Source of the DNA: an archaeon UBA583
GTDB taxonomy: Archaea > Nanobdellota > Nanobdellia > Woesearchaeales > UBA583
Direction of reading: 5' to 3'
Assembly (NCBI GenBank): GCA_002506365.1
Contig: DAXK01000036.1
Location: 1 to 61,940 of the forward strand
Length of the DNA: 61,940 bases
Part shown: positions 1-8,349 of the stretch, piece by piece
Numbering within the stretch: position 1 is the first letter of the stretch
Layout: each line of letters opens with the position of its first letter
Program-made: the position numbers and the translations under genes
The notes under the pieces: generated by a model
Seen by the model: only the letters and a program-made list of their open reading frames with translations
Told to the model about the DNA's origin: nothing
Database searches by the model: none

Positions 1-896
1 TAAATTTATTTTTATTTTTTAATTTAGTTTTTACTATTTATTCATATGAAAATCAAACTGTTAATGGATTTAATTTATCTTTTGAAGTTACAAATTCTAA
101 TTCAATACTTGATTCTGTTTATGATTTTCAAAATAAAAATGATTTACCTTTTCCAGTTTCTTCAACTTCAAATCAAGTAAATTATGATTCTTTAAATAAT
201 AATTTTTCATTTCAATTTACATTATTGAATGGGACTATTTTATGTTCTTCAAAAACTTGTAATTTTAATTATGACGATATGTTCTTATTAAATAATCCTT
301 ATATCTCTTATTCATATTGTAATTCTTTGGGTGGTTGTTCTCCTAGTATTTCAATTCCATTTATTTTAAATAATGGTGGTGCGGGTGTGTCAGGGGGATT
401 TAAATTAGTCTCAGAAAATTCTCAATCTCTAGGTATATCTAATTATAAAACTATTTTTGAATATGGGAGAAACCCTCAATTACTTTTACCAACTTCAACT
501 AATTTAATTTCAAAACAAATAACTTTCACAACTGGAGATTCTAATTTATATCTACAAATCTTTAATTCAAGTTTAGGTTCATTATGTCTTGGTTCAACTT
601 GTAGTTTTAATTATGATGATTCTTTTTTAATAAATAATCCAATTTTATCTTATTCGTACTGTAATTCTATTGGTGTATGTTCAAATGCTCAGACATTTCC
701 TTTTACAGTATCTGATGGAGGGATTGGGATTGATTCAGGAATTTATTTTCACGGAGTAAAAGATTTTAATGGAACTATTATTCCAGGTCCTCCAACTTCT
801 TCAAATAATTCAGTTAGTATTTCACAACTTCCAAGCTTATCTAACATTTCTATTTTATCTTCTTTAGTTTTAATATTATTTTACTTTTTATTTTAA
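1..896 (+). CDS. Secreted/membrane-anchored surface protein with duplicated Cys-containing repeat (5' truncated)
   Basis: The reading frame is open from position 3 to the stop at 896, so the gene begins just outside the window. The first visible residues (NLFLFFNLVFTIYSY) look like the end of a signal peptide, so only a few codons are probably missing. The body is Ser/Asn/Phe-rich and contains two similar units, one around 234-365 and one around 573-712. Each has the pattern C-x4-C-FNYDD-x-FL-NNP-x3-SYSYCNS, so a disulfide-bearing beta repeat is likely. The last ~16 residues (ISILSSLVLILFYFLF) form a C-terminal membrane anchor. I recognise no family. The likely location is the outer face of the cytoplasmic membrane. 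Confidence is high that it is a gene and low about its role. Confidence 0.75.
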   Translation, partial: NLFLFFNLVFTIYSYENQTVNGFNLSFEVTNSNSILDSVYDFQNKNDLPFPVSSTSNQVNYDSLNNNFSFQFTLLNGTILCSSKTCNFNYDDMFLLNNPYISYSYCNSLGGCSPSISIPFILNNGGAGVSGGFKLVSENSQSLGISNYKTIFEYGRNPQLLLPTSTNLISKQITFTTGDSNLYLQIFNSSLGSLCLGSTCSFNYDDSFLINNPILSYSYCNSIGVCSNAQTFPFTVSDGGIGIDSGIYFHGVKDFNGTIIPGPPTSSNNSVSISQLPSLSNISILSSLVLILFYFLF

Positions 897-939
897 AGTG
901 ATTAAAATATATTAAAACTATATATTTTAAATTATTTTT

Positions 940-1968
940 ATGAACAAAGAAAATATGAATAAAATTGAAGATTACTTTGAAGTTTTTTTAATTTTATCAT
1001 TAACTGGATTATTTTTCTACATTTTAAAATCTTTCATAACTCCACTTTTATTTGCTGCGATTTTAGTTTTTTTAATGTATAAACCTTATAAAAAATTAAT
1101 AAAATATATTGGTAATGAATCTATTTCTGCTCTAACCATTCTTTTATTTATTGTAATAATACTAACTTATCCTACAATATGGGTAACTTCAGAATTAATA
1201 GATGAATCTACTACACTATTTTCATCTGGTAAAACTCTTATTGAAAATACTGATTTTAAAAATTGTAATGCTGATAAAATTTGTGAATTTATGGGGGAAA
1301 ATTTAGAATTTATTGCAATGTCTGTAAGTTCACTTTCAGTTAAATTAAATAATTTCTTTTTAGGATCTGTTGAAGTAATATTTAACTCTTTCACAAATTT
1401 CATATTAGGTTTTTTGATATTTTTAGTTGCGATATTTTTCTTTTTAAGAGATGGTGAAAGATTTGTCCAATATATTAAAAAAATAATTCCTATGAAAAAT
1501 TCATACAAAATAAGTTTATTTATTAAATTTAAAGATGTATTAATTGCGATTTTTTACAATACTTTATTTTTAGCAGTATTACAAGGAATTTTAGTTGGTT
1601 TAGCATTTTGGGTATTAGGTATACCTTCACCAGTATTTTGGACTTTAATTGCTTCATTATGTGCTTTATTACCTTTATTTGGTCCATCTTTAGTTTGGAT
1701 TCCAGCAGTTATTTATTTATTTTTAACTGGTGATTATATTGGCGCTATTGGATTGAGTATTTATGGATTATTATTAGTTGGATTAATTGATAATATGGTG
1801 CGGCCATTTTTTTTAAATAAAAAATTAGAAATTCATGAATTTTTTGTTTTATTATCTGTTCTTGGAGGTATGCAAGTTTTTGGATTTTTCTTAGGGTTAT
1901 TTTTAGGACCTATGGTAATTAGTTTTTTAGTTGCAGTATTACACTTATATCACCTTGATTTTAAATAA
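940..1968 (+). CDS. AI-2E family transporter (PF01594-like permease)
   Basis: This 342-residue membrane protein has about eight hydrophobic segments in the AI-2E transporter arrangement: paired N-terminal helices, a soluble stretch around residues 85-130, then a dense C-terminal helix bundle. The stretch FILGFLIFLVAIFFFLRDGE is typical, as are the later P-x-FW-x-L and D-N-x-x-R-P elements (IDNMVRPFFLNKK). Family members are putative exporters or permeases of unclear substrate; some act as Na+/H+ antiporters, and autoinducer-2 export is documented for only a few. ATG 940 follows an AT-rich stretch; a second Met at residue 6 is possible. It stands alone between a surface-protein gene and aIF1A. 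Confidence 0.85.
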   Translation: MNKENMNKIEDYFEVFLILSLTGLFFYILKSFITPLLFAAILVFLMYKPYKKLIKYIGNESISALTILLFIVIILTYPTIWVTSELIDESTTLFSSGKTLIENTDFKNCNADKICEFMGENLEFIAMSVSSLSVKLNNFFLGSVEVIFNSFTNFILGFLIFLVAIFFFLRDGERFVQYIKKIIPMKNSYKISLFIKFKDVLIAIFYNTLFLAVLQGILVGLAFWVLGIPSPVFWTLIASLCALLPLFGPSLVWIPAVIYLFLTGDYIGAIGLSIYGLLLVGLIDNMVRPFFLNKKLEIHEFFVLLSVLGGMQVFGFFLGLFLGPMVISFLVAVLHLYHLDFK

Positions 1969-2049
1969 ATATTTTTTAAAATTTTAAAATAACTTATTAC
2001 TAACCTTGTTTGTATTTTTTAAACCTTTATATTTGATTTAAATTACTAA

Positions 2050-2061
2050 CTTATATAAATG
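2050..2061 (+). promoter_or_regulatory. Archaeal TATA box for aIF1A
   Basis: The sequence TTATATAAAT lies about 30 bp upstream of the ATG at 2088, the distance expected if transcription starts at or just before the start codon. This suggests a nearly leaderless mRNA. Inferred by eye from archaeal TATA-box spacing. Confidence 0.5.
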
Positions 2062-2087
2062 ACTAATCTTTAACTTTTATTAGATAT

Positions 2088-2426
2088 ATGGCAAGTAATT
2101 TAAAAAAAGGTGTTGCAGATTTGCAAAATCAAGAAAATGTTAGAGCAAGAATTCCTAGAGGTGACCAATTTATTGGTTTAGTTGAAAAAAGATTGGGTGG
2201 TTCAAGAATGAATATTCGTTCAATGACTGGTGAAAATATTATGGCCAGAGTTCCTGGAAGAGCTAAGAAATTTTTATGGATTAGAGAGGGAGATATTGTT
2301 TTATTAGAACCTTGGGAATTTGATAAAAAAAAGGCAGATTTAGTTTACAAATACAAACCTAATGAAATTAAACAATTAGAAAAGAAAGGACTTTTAGGTG
2401 ACTTAAACCAAGTTGAAGAATTTTAA
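2088..2426 (+). CDS. eif1A: Translation initiation factor aIF1A
   Basis: This 112-residue protein matches archaeal/eukaryotic initiation factor 1A. It has the OB-fold S1-like core with VRARIPRGDQFIGLVEKRLG, then GSRMNI, the typical RVPGRAKKFLWIREGDIVL block, and a short C-terminal extension. aIF1A binds the A site of the 30S subunit and helps aIF1 and aIF2 in start-codon selection. The length is usual for an archaeal IF1A. It is monocistronic, with its own TATA box close to the ATG, and is one of the clearest archaeal markers here. Confidence 0.97.
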   Translation: MASNLKKGVADLQNQENVRARIPRGDQFIGLVEKRLGGSRMNIRSMTGENIMARVPGRAKKFLWIREGDIVLLEPWEFDKKKADLVYKYKPNEIKQLEKKGLLGDLNQVEEF

Positions 2427-2581
2427 TATTATTGTATATTAACCTTTACAAATTTATTCTTTGAACTTTTAAAAAAGTTCAATATTTTAAAATTAATTTA
2501 TATAATTATTTTTACTATTTTTAATCTTACTCTAAAAATTATATTATTTTAAATAAAAATTTAAATTTTTAAAATTTAAAT

Positions 2582-3007
2582 TTATTCGTCTTTTGCAGTC
2601 ACAAAAATTGTTTTTAATGAAACAATTAATGCTGCTGGAACAATTAATCCAATTAGATTTTTGAAAATTTCTCCAAGTAATTTACTTGTATTTCCTGTTT
2701 GATCAATTGCAAATGTTTGAATAATACTTGACATAAATGGTCCAATTAACATTACAATTACAATTGATGCGATTAAAAATGAAATTGTCTCTTTTGATGT
2801 AACATTAATTAATCCTACAACAATTCCAAACATAATTAATACTCCTGTAGCAATTCTAGCTCCCATTGGGGAAAGAGTTCCATACGTTGCAATTAATGAA
2901 ATAACTGCTGCAATGAATAAACCAACTCCAAAAATGACTGATCCATAATGAATTAATTGCATTTCTTTATCGATTTTTTTTAAAATCTTTTTTTTAATTT
3001 CTTTCAT
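2582..3007 (-). CDS. Small four-helix membrane protein, function unknown
   Basis: This is a 141-residue protein with a Lys-rich cytoplasmic N terminus (MKEIKKKILKKIDKE). It has about four membrane segments at roughly residues 22-42, 49-69, 74-95 and 112-134, and a short charged C terminus. No catalytic motif or known family is recognised. It is convergent with aIF1A, with a 155-bp AT-rich gap, and its start faces the long non-coding block at 3.1-4.8 kb. Confidence 0.7.
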   Translation of the reverse strand: MKEIKKKILKKIDKEMQLIHYGSVIFGVGLFIAAVISLIATYGTLSPMGARIATGVLIMFGIVVGLINVTSKETISFLIASIVIVMLIGPFMSSIIQTFAIDQTGNTSKLLGEIFKNLIGLIVPAALIVSLKTIFVTAKDE

Positions 3008-3137
3008 GTAATAAAAATATTATTATTTTTTGATTTAAAATTTAAGTGTAATTCTTAGTAGTTAATTTATTGGGCGTGTTTCATTTTTAAACTTCAATTT
3101 TGTATTTACTTTCAAATTAATACTAATATATTTAATT

Positions 3138-3224
3138 AATTCCAATCATTATATTTTTAGGAGATAAAGATATCCTATCTATTGGTAAATCTATCTGAAA
3201 AGTTTAAATCATAAATTTGGAATT
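3138..3224. ncRNA. Candidate structured RNA A
   Basis: An 8-bp outer stem joins AATTCCAA (3138-3145) to TTGGAATT (3217-3224). Between them lies a smaller hairpin (TAGGA...TCCTA, about 3159-3176) followed by TATTGGTAAAT and CTGA. The trinucleotide ACA sits a few bases 3' of the closing stem on the + strand. That geometry resembles an archaeal H/ACA guide, but no pseudouridylation pocket or target was verified. Strand and identity are uncertain. Confidence 0.35.
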
Positions 3225-3303
3225 GTACACTTCAATATCGGATTTGAATTTGATTTTACCGCTTCGAAAATTCAGAATTCGGAGTCAATAACATCTTTAT
3301 TTT

Positions 3304-3390
3304 CCTAAAACTCCTAGAAGTTTTAGGGTTGGTGGGATCGAAAAGGTTCATCAATTCTAGAATTTTTTTCAAGGAAAATATATATTCTAG
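3304..3390. ncRNA. Two hairpins in the non-coding block
   Basis: A perfect 9-bp stem, CCTAAAACT/AGTTTTAGG (3304-3312 with 3319-3327), has a 6-nt loop. It is followed by a G-rich segment (GGGTTGGTGGGATCG, about 3326-3340), unusual for this AT-rich DNA, and by a second hairpin, CTAGAAT/ATTCTAG (3357-3363 with 3384-3390). No protein is encoded. I could not match it to SRP RNA or RNase P RNA. Confidence 0.35.
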
Positions 3391-3460
3391 TTAAAAAATT
3401 TTACTTAAAAATAATTATTTTATAATTTCAAAAAATCTTTAAATATTATTTAATTCATAC

Positions 3461-3616
3461 AATATTTGGAAGTGATAATTATTAGTAATGATAACTTGCT
3501 GAAGAGTTAAATAATTCATTAATTATGTACTATATTCTTAAATTATGTAAACTTTAGTTATCGCCCAGTATGAATTCAGGTATTGGTGAATAAAAATTAA
3601 TTTCACTTCCTATATT
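3461..3616. ncRNA. Candidate structured RNA B (about 155 nt)
   Basis: The outer stem is GGAAGTGA (3468-3475) with TCACTTCC (3603-3610), extended by AATAT/ATATT at the ends. Inside, GATAACT (3490-3496) pairs with AGTTATC (3556-3562). An AT-rich stem (about 3505-3516 with 3541-3554) is nested further in. A 6-bp stem, CCAGTA/TATTGG including one G-U, lies between the second and outer 3' arms. CTGA follows the inner 5' arm, CGCC follows the inner 3' arm, and the 12-mer GTATTGGTGAAT is shared exactly with element C. Elements C and D have a similar layout. Confidence 0.45.
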
Positions 3617-3742
3617 ATTCTAATAAAATTATACTTAATTTATAATTTTATTATCTATTTTTAATTATTTTATTTTATTTAGTTAAATTATTAAACATTG
3701 AATTTAACATTTAAAAATTTTAACAATTAATTATATATCTAT

Positions 3743-3902
3743 TATAACTCATATAATTAGAAAATGAGATGACAATAGTTTTACTGAGGTAATCAATACA
3801 CTTAAAATTTGCTTAGTACACAAATTACTTGTATTGGTGAATTACTATTGCCTTAAAATTCTTCAGATTTTCGGTTAAGATCTCATTTTCACATAAGTTA
3901 TA
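3743..3902. ncRNA. Candidate structured RNA C (about 160 nt)
   Basis: Nested helices are visible by direct complementarity: TATAACT/AGTTATA (3743-3749 with 3896-3902); AAAATGAGAT/ATCTCATTTT (3761-3770 with 3880-3889); CAATAGT/ACTATTG (3773-3779 with 3844-3850); CAATACA/TGTATTG just inside; and AATTTG/CAAATT at the apex. A side hairpin, CTTAA/TTAAG, sits before the closing arm. TTTTACTGA follows the 5' arm of the third helix and GCC follows its 3' arm, as in element D. No ORF is present. Of the elements in this block it has the most complete nested fold. Confidence 0.5.
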
Positions 3903-4100
3903 TTGGAGTAATTAATTAAAAATTATTTATTTCATTATAACTTTATATTTACTTAATTCTAATTTATATTTTCAATTTTTCATATTCTTAAATTTTATTA
4001 TACTTAAACCATATTTAAATATTTAATTTCAAAATTAAACTTAATATTGCAAACTATCTAATTCAAAATAAAAAATAAATACTATTTTACTACTATTTCA

Positions 4101-4251
4101 TTAGGATGTGAGATTGTCCAAATTAAACATTTTTACTGAATGAACTATTACAATTAATTTAATTGTACTACTAACTTAATGTAGTAGGGAAAAACTGTTG
4201 CCTTATATTTCCTCAAAATATAAAGTTAAAAATTAATATTTCATATCCTAA
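4101..4251. ncRNA. Candidate structured RNA D (about 150 nt)
   Basis: The closing helix is 14 consecutive pairs, two of them G-U: positions 4101-4114 with 4238-4251, ending TTAGGAT/ATCCTAA. Inside are ACAATT/AATTGT and CTACT/AGTAG hairpins, and a side hairpin TTATATTT/AAAATATAA just before the closing arm, as in element C. TTTTTACTGA and CTGTTGCC occupy the same relative positions as TTTTACTGA and CTATTGCC in C. This supports C and D as members of one RNA family. Strand is undetermined. Confidence 0.5.
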
Positions 4252-4436
4252 AACTTATCAAAAACTTGAAAACTTTTTGAAACAAGCTTTAAATTAATAT
4301 TTATTAAAATTATTAACGTTAATTTTGTGGGTATATTAATTTAATTTTATCTTTACAACCTTTCCAACTTTATAACTTGGACTAATCTTAAAGAATCTTA
4401 TTGTTAATTATTTTATTAAAAAATTTTTAACAATTT

Positions 4437-4599
4437 AAAACGTTCGAGATATATATTTAAAATATTTAATAACGTTTTAGTGAGAAACAATTATATTTTA
4501 AATATATAACTTGTATCGGCTCCAATATTAATGTTTGAATTCTACTTGAAACCTAGAACAAAAACGGAAAATTAACTTTTATCCTCAAATTATATTGGA
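4437..4599. ncRNA. Candidate structured RNA E with pseudoknot-compatible arms
   Basis: Two perfect inverted repeats interleave. AAAACGTT (4437-4444) pairs with AACGTTTT (4471-4478). A 16-nt arm at 4450-4465 pairs perfectly with 4493-4508, crossing the first helix. The two helices therefore form an H-type pseudoknot or compete. A further helix, TCCAATAT/ATATTGGA (4521-4528 with 4592-4599), follows, with ACA and a T-run (CACTTTTTTT) just downstream on the + strand. The 16-bp arm is entirely A/T, so part of it could reflect base composition. Confidence 0.4.
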
Positions 4600-4723
4600 C
4601 ACTTTTTTTAAAAATTCAAAAACTTAAACTAAATTTATTTTTTAAATTACAATATTAAACCACTAACTTTACATTATGTTATGACTATAAAACTATTTAT
4701 TACGGTTTATGCTCTTTATATTT

Positions 4724-4819
4724 GGAAGGTAGAATAGTTATTGATATTTTGAAGGGGCCAAAATATCGCCCTCGACCCACTTTAAGTATCGAGAGTCAGT
4801 AGCGTAAAAGCTACCCTCC
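4724..4819 (+). ncRNA. Candidate GC-rich multi-branched RNA F
   Basis: This is locally G/C-rich in an otherwise AT-rich gap. A closing helix GGAAGGTAG (4724-4732) with CTACCCTCC (4811-4819), one mismatch, encloses GATATTTTG/CAAAATATC (4743-4751 with 4759-4767) and CTCGA/TCGAG (4771-4775 with 4789-4793). An alternative hairpin, GTAGC/GCTAC (4799-4803 with 4810-4814), competes with the closing helix. A TATA-like CTATAAAA near 4685 is about 30-40 bp upstream, which favours the + strand. On the minus strand the same segment would be the 3' region of the nrdAB transcript. No known family was recognised. Confidence 0.45.
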
Positions 4820-4916
4820 ACCCCACTCAAAAAATTATACTTTAATTCTAAAAATACTTTAATTATTATATTTAACTCTAAAAAATAGAAATTTTTCGTT
4901 ATACGAAAAATTAAAT

Positions 4917-5981
4917 TTAAAAATCATCCCAACCATCAACACTTGATGACTGATTATAATTTGTAACAGTTGACTCAAAAAAGTTTGACTTCACATTATC
5001 ATTTGACTTATCCGCTAATTTTTCTAAATGTGAATACGGGTTCTTCTCAAATCCATCATATAACTTAGGAAACCCAATTGACTGTAATCTTAAATTTGCT
5101 AAATGCTTAGTATACTCCTCAGTAGATTTCTCATTAATACCTAAAATCTCATCACCTAAAATATGATTAGTCCAGGCCATCTCTTGCTCAACAGCAGTCT
5201 CAAACATTTCATGAACTAATTCTTTAGTAATTAAACCTGGTTGTTCTTCATTTAATGCTCTAATCATATTTTGAAAAATTACAACATGAGTTAACTCATC
5301 ACGATTAATATATCTAATTTCATCTGCAACACCTAACATTAAATTTCTAGAAGCTAAATTATAGAAAAAGTTAAATCCATTATAGAAATACAATCCTTCT
5401 AAAATATAATTTGCTAAAACAACTTTCGCAAAATCTTCGATACTTTGAGAATCCACAAAATTTTGATAAATATCTGCAATATACTTATTTCTCTCTAATA
5501 AAACTTTATCATCTCTCCAAAAATCATAAATCTTATCCTTTTTAGAAGCTGGGATAATTGACTCAATAATATATGAATAACTTTGTGAATGAATTGCTTC
5601 TTGATAAGTTTGAATCGCTAAAAGAGTTGAAATCTCTGGAGCTGTAATCCAATCAGCAATATTTGAAATATTATTAGTTTGAATGGAATCTAAAAAAGTT
5701 AAAAAACTTAAAATTCCATCAAACGCTTTAACTTCATGATTAGTTAACTCTTTATATGAAGTTGAATCTGATGATAAATCAACTTTCTCAGGAACCCAAA
5801 AATTCCCCATCATAACTCTATATAATTCTTGAGTCCACTTATACTTTACATTATTTAAATTAAATAAATTAGTAGTATTTCCACCGATAATCTTTCTATC
5901 GCTAACATCATCATTTCCTTCTGGATTAAATAATAATTTTTTCTTTAATTCTTGATTTTCCATTTTAATTTCTTCACTCAT
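4917..5981 (-). CDS. nrdB: Class I ribonucleotide reductase, small (R2) subunit
   Basis: This radical-generating subunit works with NrdA to reduce ribonucleotides and needs oxygen to build its cofactor. Counting from the ATG at 5981, all expected residues are present: metal ligands D98, E128, H131, E195, E229 and H232, and the radical tyrosine Y135 in EAIHSQSY. The C-terminal tail ending DGWDDF fits docking into NrdA. I prefer ATG 5981, one base after the nrdA stop, over the TTG four codons upstream that overlaps nrdA. It is the second gene of an nrdA-nrdB operon, so translational coupling is likely. The retained tyrosine argues against a Tyr-less Mn/Fe subclass. Confidence 0.95.
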   Translation of the reverse strand: MSEEIKMENQELKKKLLFNPEGNDDVSDRKIIGGNTTNLFNLNNVKYKWTQELYRVMMGNFWVPEKVDLSSDSTSYKELTNHEVKAFDGILSFLTFLDSIQTNNISNIADWITAPEISTLLAIQTYQEAIHSQSYSYIIESIIPASKKDKIYDFWRDDKVLLERNKYIADIYQNFVDSQSIEDFAKVVLANYILEGLYFYNGFNFFYNLASRNLMLGVADEIRYINRDELTHVVIFQNMIRALNEEQPGLITKELVHEMFETAVEQEMAWTNHILGDEILGINEKSTEEYTKHLANLRLQSIGFPKLYDGFEKNPYSHLEKLADKSNDNVKSNFFESTVTNYNQSSSVDGWDDF

Positions 5982-5982
5982 T

Positions 5983-8274
5983 TTAATTAGCACAACTCAC
6001 ACACTCTTCCTTTTCAGAAATCTCTCCAGACTTAATTAAACTTCTTACATAATAAACTGTTTTACACTGCTTTTTCCATGCATTATGGTATAAGTCATAA
6101 ATATCTTTAGCCTTAATTCCATCCTTAATATTTAAAATCATCTCCATTGAAATTCCTTGGTCTGTCCACTTTTGAATCTTTGACACAACTTCAATTACTT
6201 CTTGTTGATTAATATTTTTATTCTCTTTATACTTCCAAAAATTCTTTTGATTCATAAATGGTGGTGCAACTGGAACAACTCCATTTGAAGCCTTATCTAC
6301 AAAAAACTTACTAAAAATTGGTAAAATTGACGCAGTAGCTCCCATTAATAATGATGTTGAAGTATTAGGTGCAATTGCAAATAAACCTCCATTTCTCATA
6401 CCTTGCTTTTTAACTTTAGCTCTTAAAGCCTTCCACTCTTCAGGATTATCTGATTCATTATCATACCATTGAGCATCACGACCAAAAAAATGTCCTTTAT
6501 CCCAATCACTCCCTTCAAAATGTAAATAATTTCCTCTCTCAACAGCTAAATCAGAACTCGCTTCAATTCCTGCGATAGCAACTTTCTCAAATAATTTATC
6601 ACAAAAATCAGCAGAATTATCATAACTTAACCCATTATGAACTAAATGATCAGCTAAACCTAATGTTCCAACTCCTAAAATTCTATATTCACTATTATGT
6701 TTATCAGCTTCAGGTAATGGTGGAACTGCTACATCAATAGTATTATCTAAAATTCTAACTGATAACTTAGTCATAGCCTTTAAAGTTTCATCATCTAAAA
6801 TTTCAGCTAAATTTAAAGAAACTAAATTACATGTGTGAGTTTCTCCAGTTACAATTTCTTGTGAAACTGAACTTCTATCCTCAGTTAACTTTTTAGGCAT
6901 AACTTTTGAAGGTGAAAAATTTGAAAAAGATTCAGTACATAAATTTGCATTTCCAATCATTCCGCAATGTTTATTTGGATTTCCTCTATTAGTTGTATCT
7001 TTAAAACACACATAAGGCATTCCAGTCTCAACAACTGTTTTTAATAATGTTTTTAATAAAGTTCTAGCATCAATTGTTTCCTTATAGAATAAATCTTTAT
7101 CAGCTTCAACCTTTGCATAAAATTCTTCAAACTCTTCTCCATATAATTCAGCAATATCTACATTATACTTTTTACGAATTTCGTGAGGGTCAACTAAAGT
7201 CCAAGCTTGTTTAGCTTCAACTCTTCTCATAAATTCATCAGGAATTACAACTTGCGGAAAAACATCAAAAGCTTTCTTTCTATGATCTCCATTCTCAGTT
7301 TGCATCTCTAAAAATTGTTCCATATCTCTATGCCAAATATCTAATGCAACAGTAATCGCACCACTTCTAGAACCTAATTGATTAACCGCAACAGCAGTAT
7401 CATTAACTAACTTAATCCAAGGCATAACTCCTCCTGAAGCACCTTTAATTTGTTTAATTTGAGCTCCATGACTTCGAACTCTAGAAATATTTAATCCGAC
7501 TCCTCCTGCATTTTTAGAAATTTGAGCTAGTTGGTCAAGAGTATAATAAATAGAATCTAAACTATCATCCATCGCTGTAATAAAACAAGATGCTAAATTT
7601 CCATTAGGTCTTCTTAGATTTAAAACAATTGGTGTTGCTGGTGAAATCTTTCTTGAAGCAAATGCTTTATAGAATTTTTTAGCAACCTCTAATCTATTTT
7701 CCCTCTTTTCAGGAATTGCTAATAATAAAGCTAAAGTTAAATACATATCTTGTGGAAGTTCAAAAGTTTTACCTTCGTGCTTCATTAAATATCTAGACAT
7801 CATTAAATTCATAGCAGAATAATCATAATCATAATCATATCTCATATCTCTAAATCTTCCCATCTCTTGAAGTTCTTCTTTAGAATACTCATCCATAATT
7901 TGTGAATCATAAATTCCTAGCTTTACAGCCTTTTTAACAAATGAATAATATGGTCCATAACCAAATGCGTCATGACCTCTTAATCTTTTAGCCTCTTTAT
8001 ATAAATTTAATAAAGATAATCTTGCTGCAACATTTTTCCACTGTAAATTTGCAAAATCATCAATATTTGTCATACTAAGGGCAGTCTCAATTAAATTTTT
8101 TTGAATTTCTTCAGTGGTCATTCCATCTCTCATCTTAATAGTTGCCTTACTCTCAAGTTCAATTCTATTAACATCTAATCCAATGGAAGCCCATTCAATA
8201 ACTTTCTTAATCTTTGCTACATTAAATGGAACTTTAACTCCATCTCTTTTGAGAATTTTATAATTTTTCGTCAT
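5983..8274 (-). CDS. nrdA: Class I ribonucleotide reductase, large (R1) subunit
   Basis: At 763 residues this is full length. An N-terminal ATP-cone (about residues 4-95, KILKRDGVKVPFNVAKI) provides dATP/ATP activity control. The catalytic core shows the redox pair C230 (NLASC) and C482 (THTCNL), the active-site triad N444/C446/E448 (NLCTES), the radical-transfer tyrosines Y741/Y742, and a C-terminal C758-x2-C761 that accepts electrons from thioredoxin or glutaredoxin. It converts NDPs to dNDPs in the cytoplasm with NrdB. The gene is preceded by a promoter region with two NrdR-box-like palindromes, shared in design with the nrdD operon. Confidence 0.97.
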   Translation of the reverse strand: MTKNYKILKRDGVKVPFNVAKIKKVIEWASIGLDVNRIELESKATIKMRDGMTTEEIQKNLIETALSMTNIDDFANLQWKNVAARLSLLNLYKEAKRLRGHDAFGYGPYYSFVKKAVKLGIYDSQIMDEYSKEELQEMGRFRDMRYDYDYDYSAMNLMMSRYLMKHEGKTFELPQDMYLTLALLLAIPEKRENRLEVAKKFYKAFASRKISPATPIVLNLRRPNGNLASCFITAMDDSLDSIYYTLDQLAQISKNAGGVGLNISRVRSHGAQIKQIKGASGGVMPWIKLVNDTAVAVNQLGSRSGAITVALDIWHRDMEQFLEMQTENGDHRKKAFDVFPQVVIPDEFMRRVEAKQAWTLVDPHEIRKKYNVDIAELYGEEFEEFYAKVEADKDLFYKETIDARTLLKTLLKTVVETGMPYVCFKDTTNRGNPNKHCGMIGNANLCTESFSNFSPSKVMPKKLTEDRSSVSQEIVTGETHTCNLVSLNLAEILDDETLKAMTKLSVRILDNTIDVAVPPLPEADKHNSEYRILGVGTLGLADHLVHNGLSYDNSADFCDKLFEKVAIAGIEASSDLAVERGNYLHFEGSDWDKGHFFGRDAQWYDNESDNPEEWKALRAKVKKQGMRNGGLFAIAPNTSTSLLMGATASILPIFSKFFVDKASNGVVPVAPPFMNQKNFWKYKENKNINQQEVIEVVSKIQKWTDQGISMEMILNIKDGIKAKDIYDLYHNAWKKQCKTVYYVRSLIKSGEISEKEECVSCAN

Positions 8275-8349
8275 TTTTAAACTTATATTTATAAGTCGAA
8301 ATATTATTTATACAAACAAATTTTCGCTATAAAATAATATTGAATATTT

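Noticed and set aside
1167..1508. 113-codon minus ORF inside the AI-2E gene
   Set aside because: Shadow frame of a clear membrane-protein gene.
3461..3616. Hammerhead ribozyme in element B (CTGAAGA)
   Set aside because: CUGANGA is present, but the GAAA and NUH parts and three-way stem layout are not found.
3138..4599. H/ACA guide RNAs (ACA just past several closing stems)
   Set aside because: ACA follows A, C and E but not B or D, and I could not define a pseudouridylation pocket or rRNA target; kept only as a possibility.
3030..4830. SRP RNA or RNase P RNA
   Set aside because: The GGAAGG at 4724 lacks the AGCAG and opposite-strand partners of SRP helix 8, and no CR-I/CR-V-like RNase P core was found on either strand by eye; a covariance search is needed.
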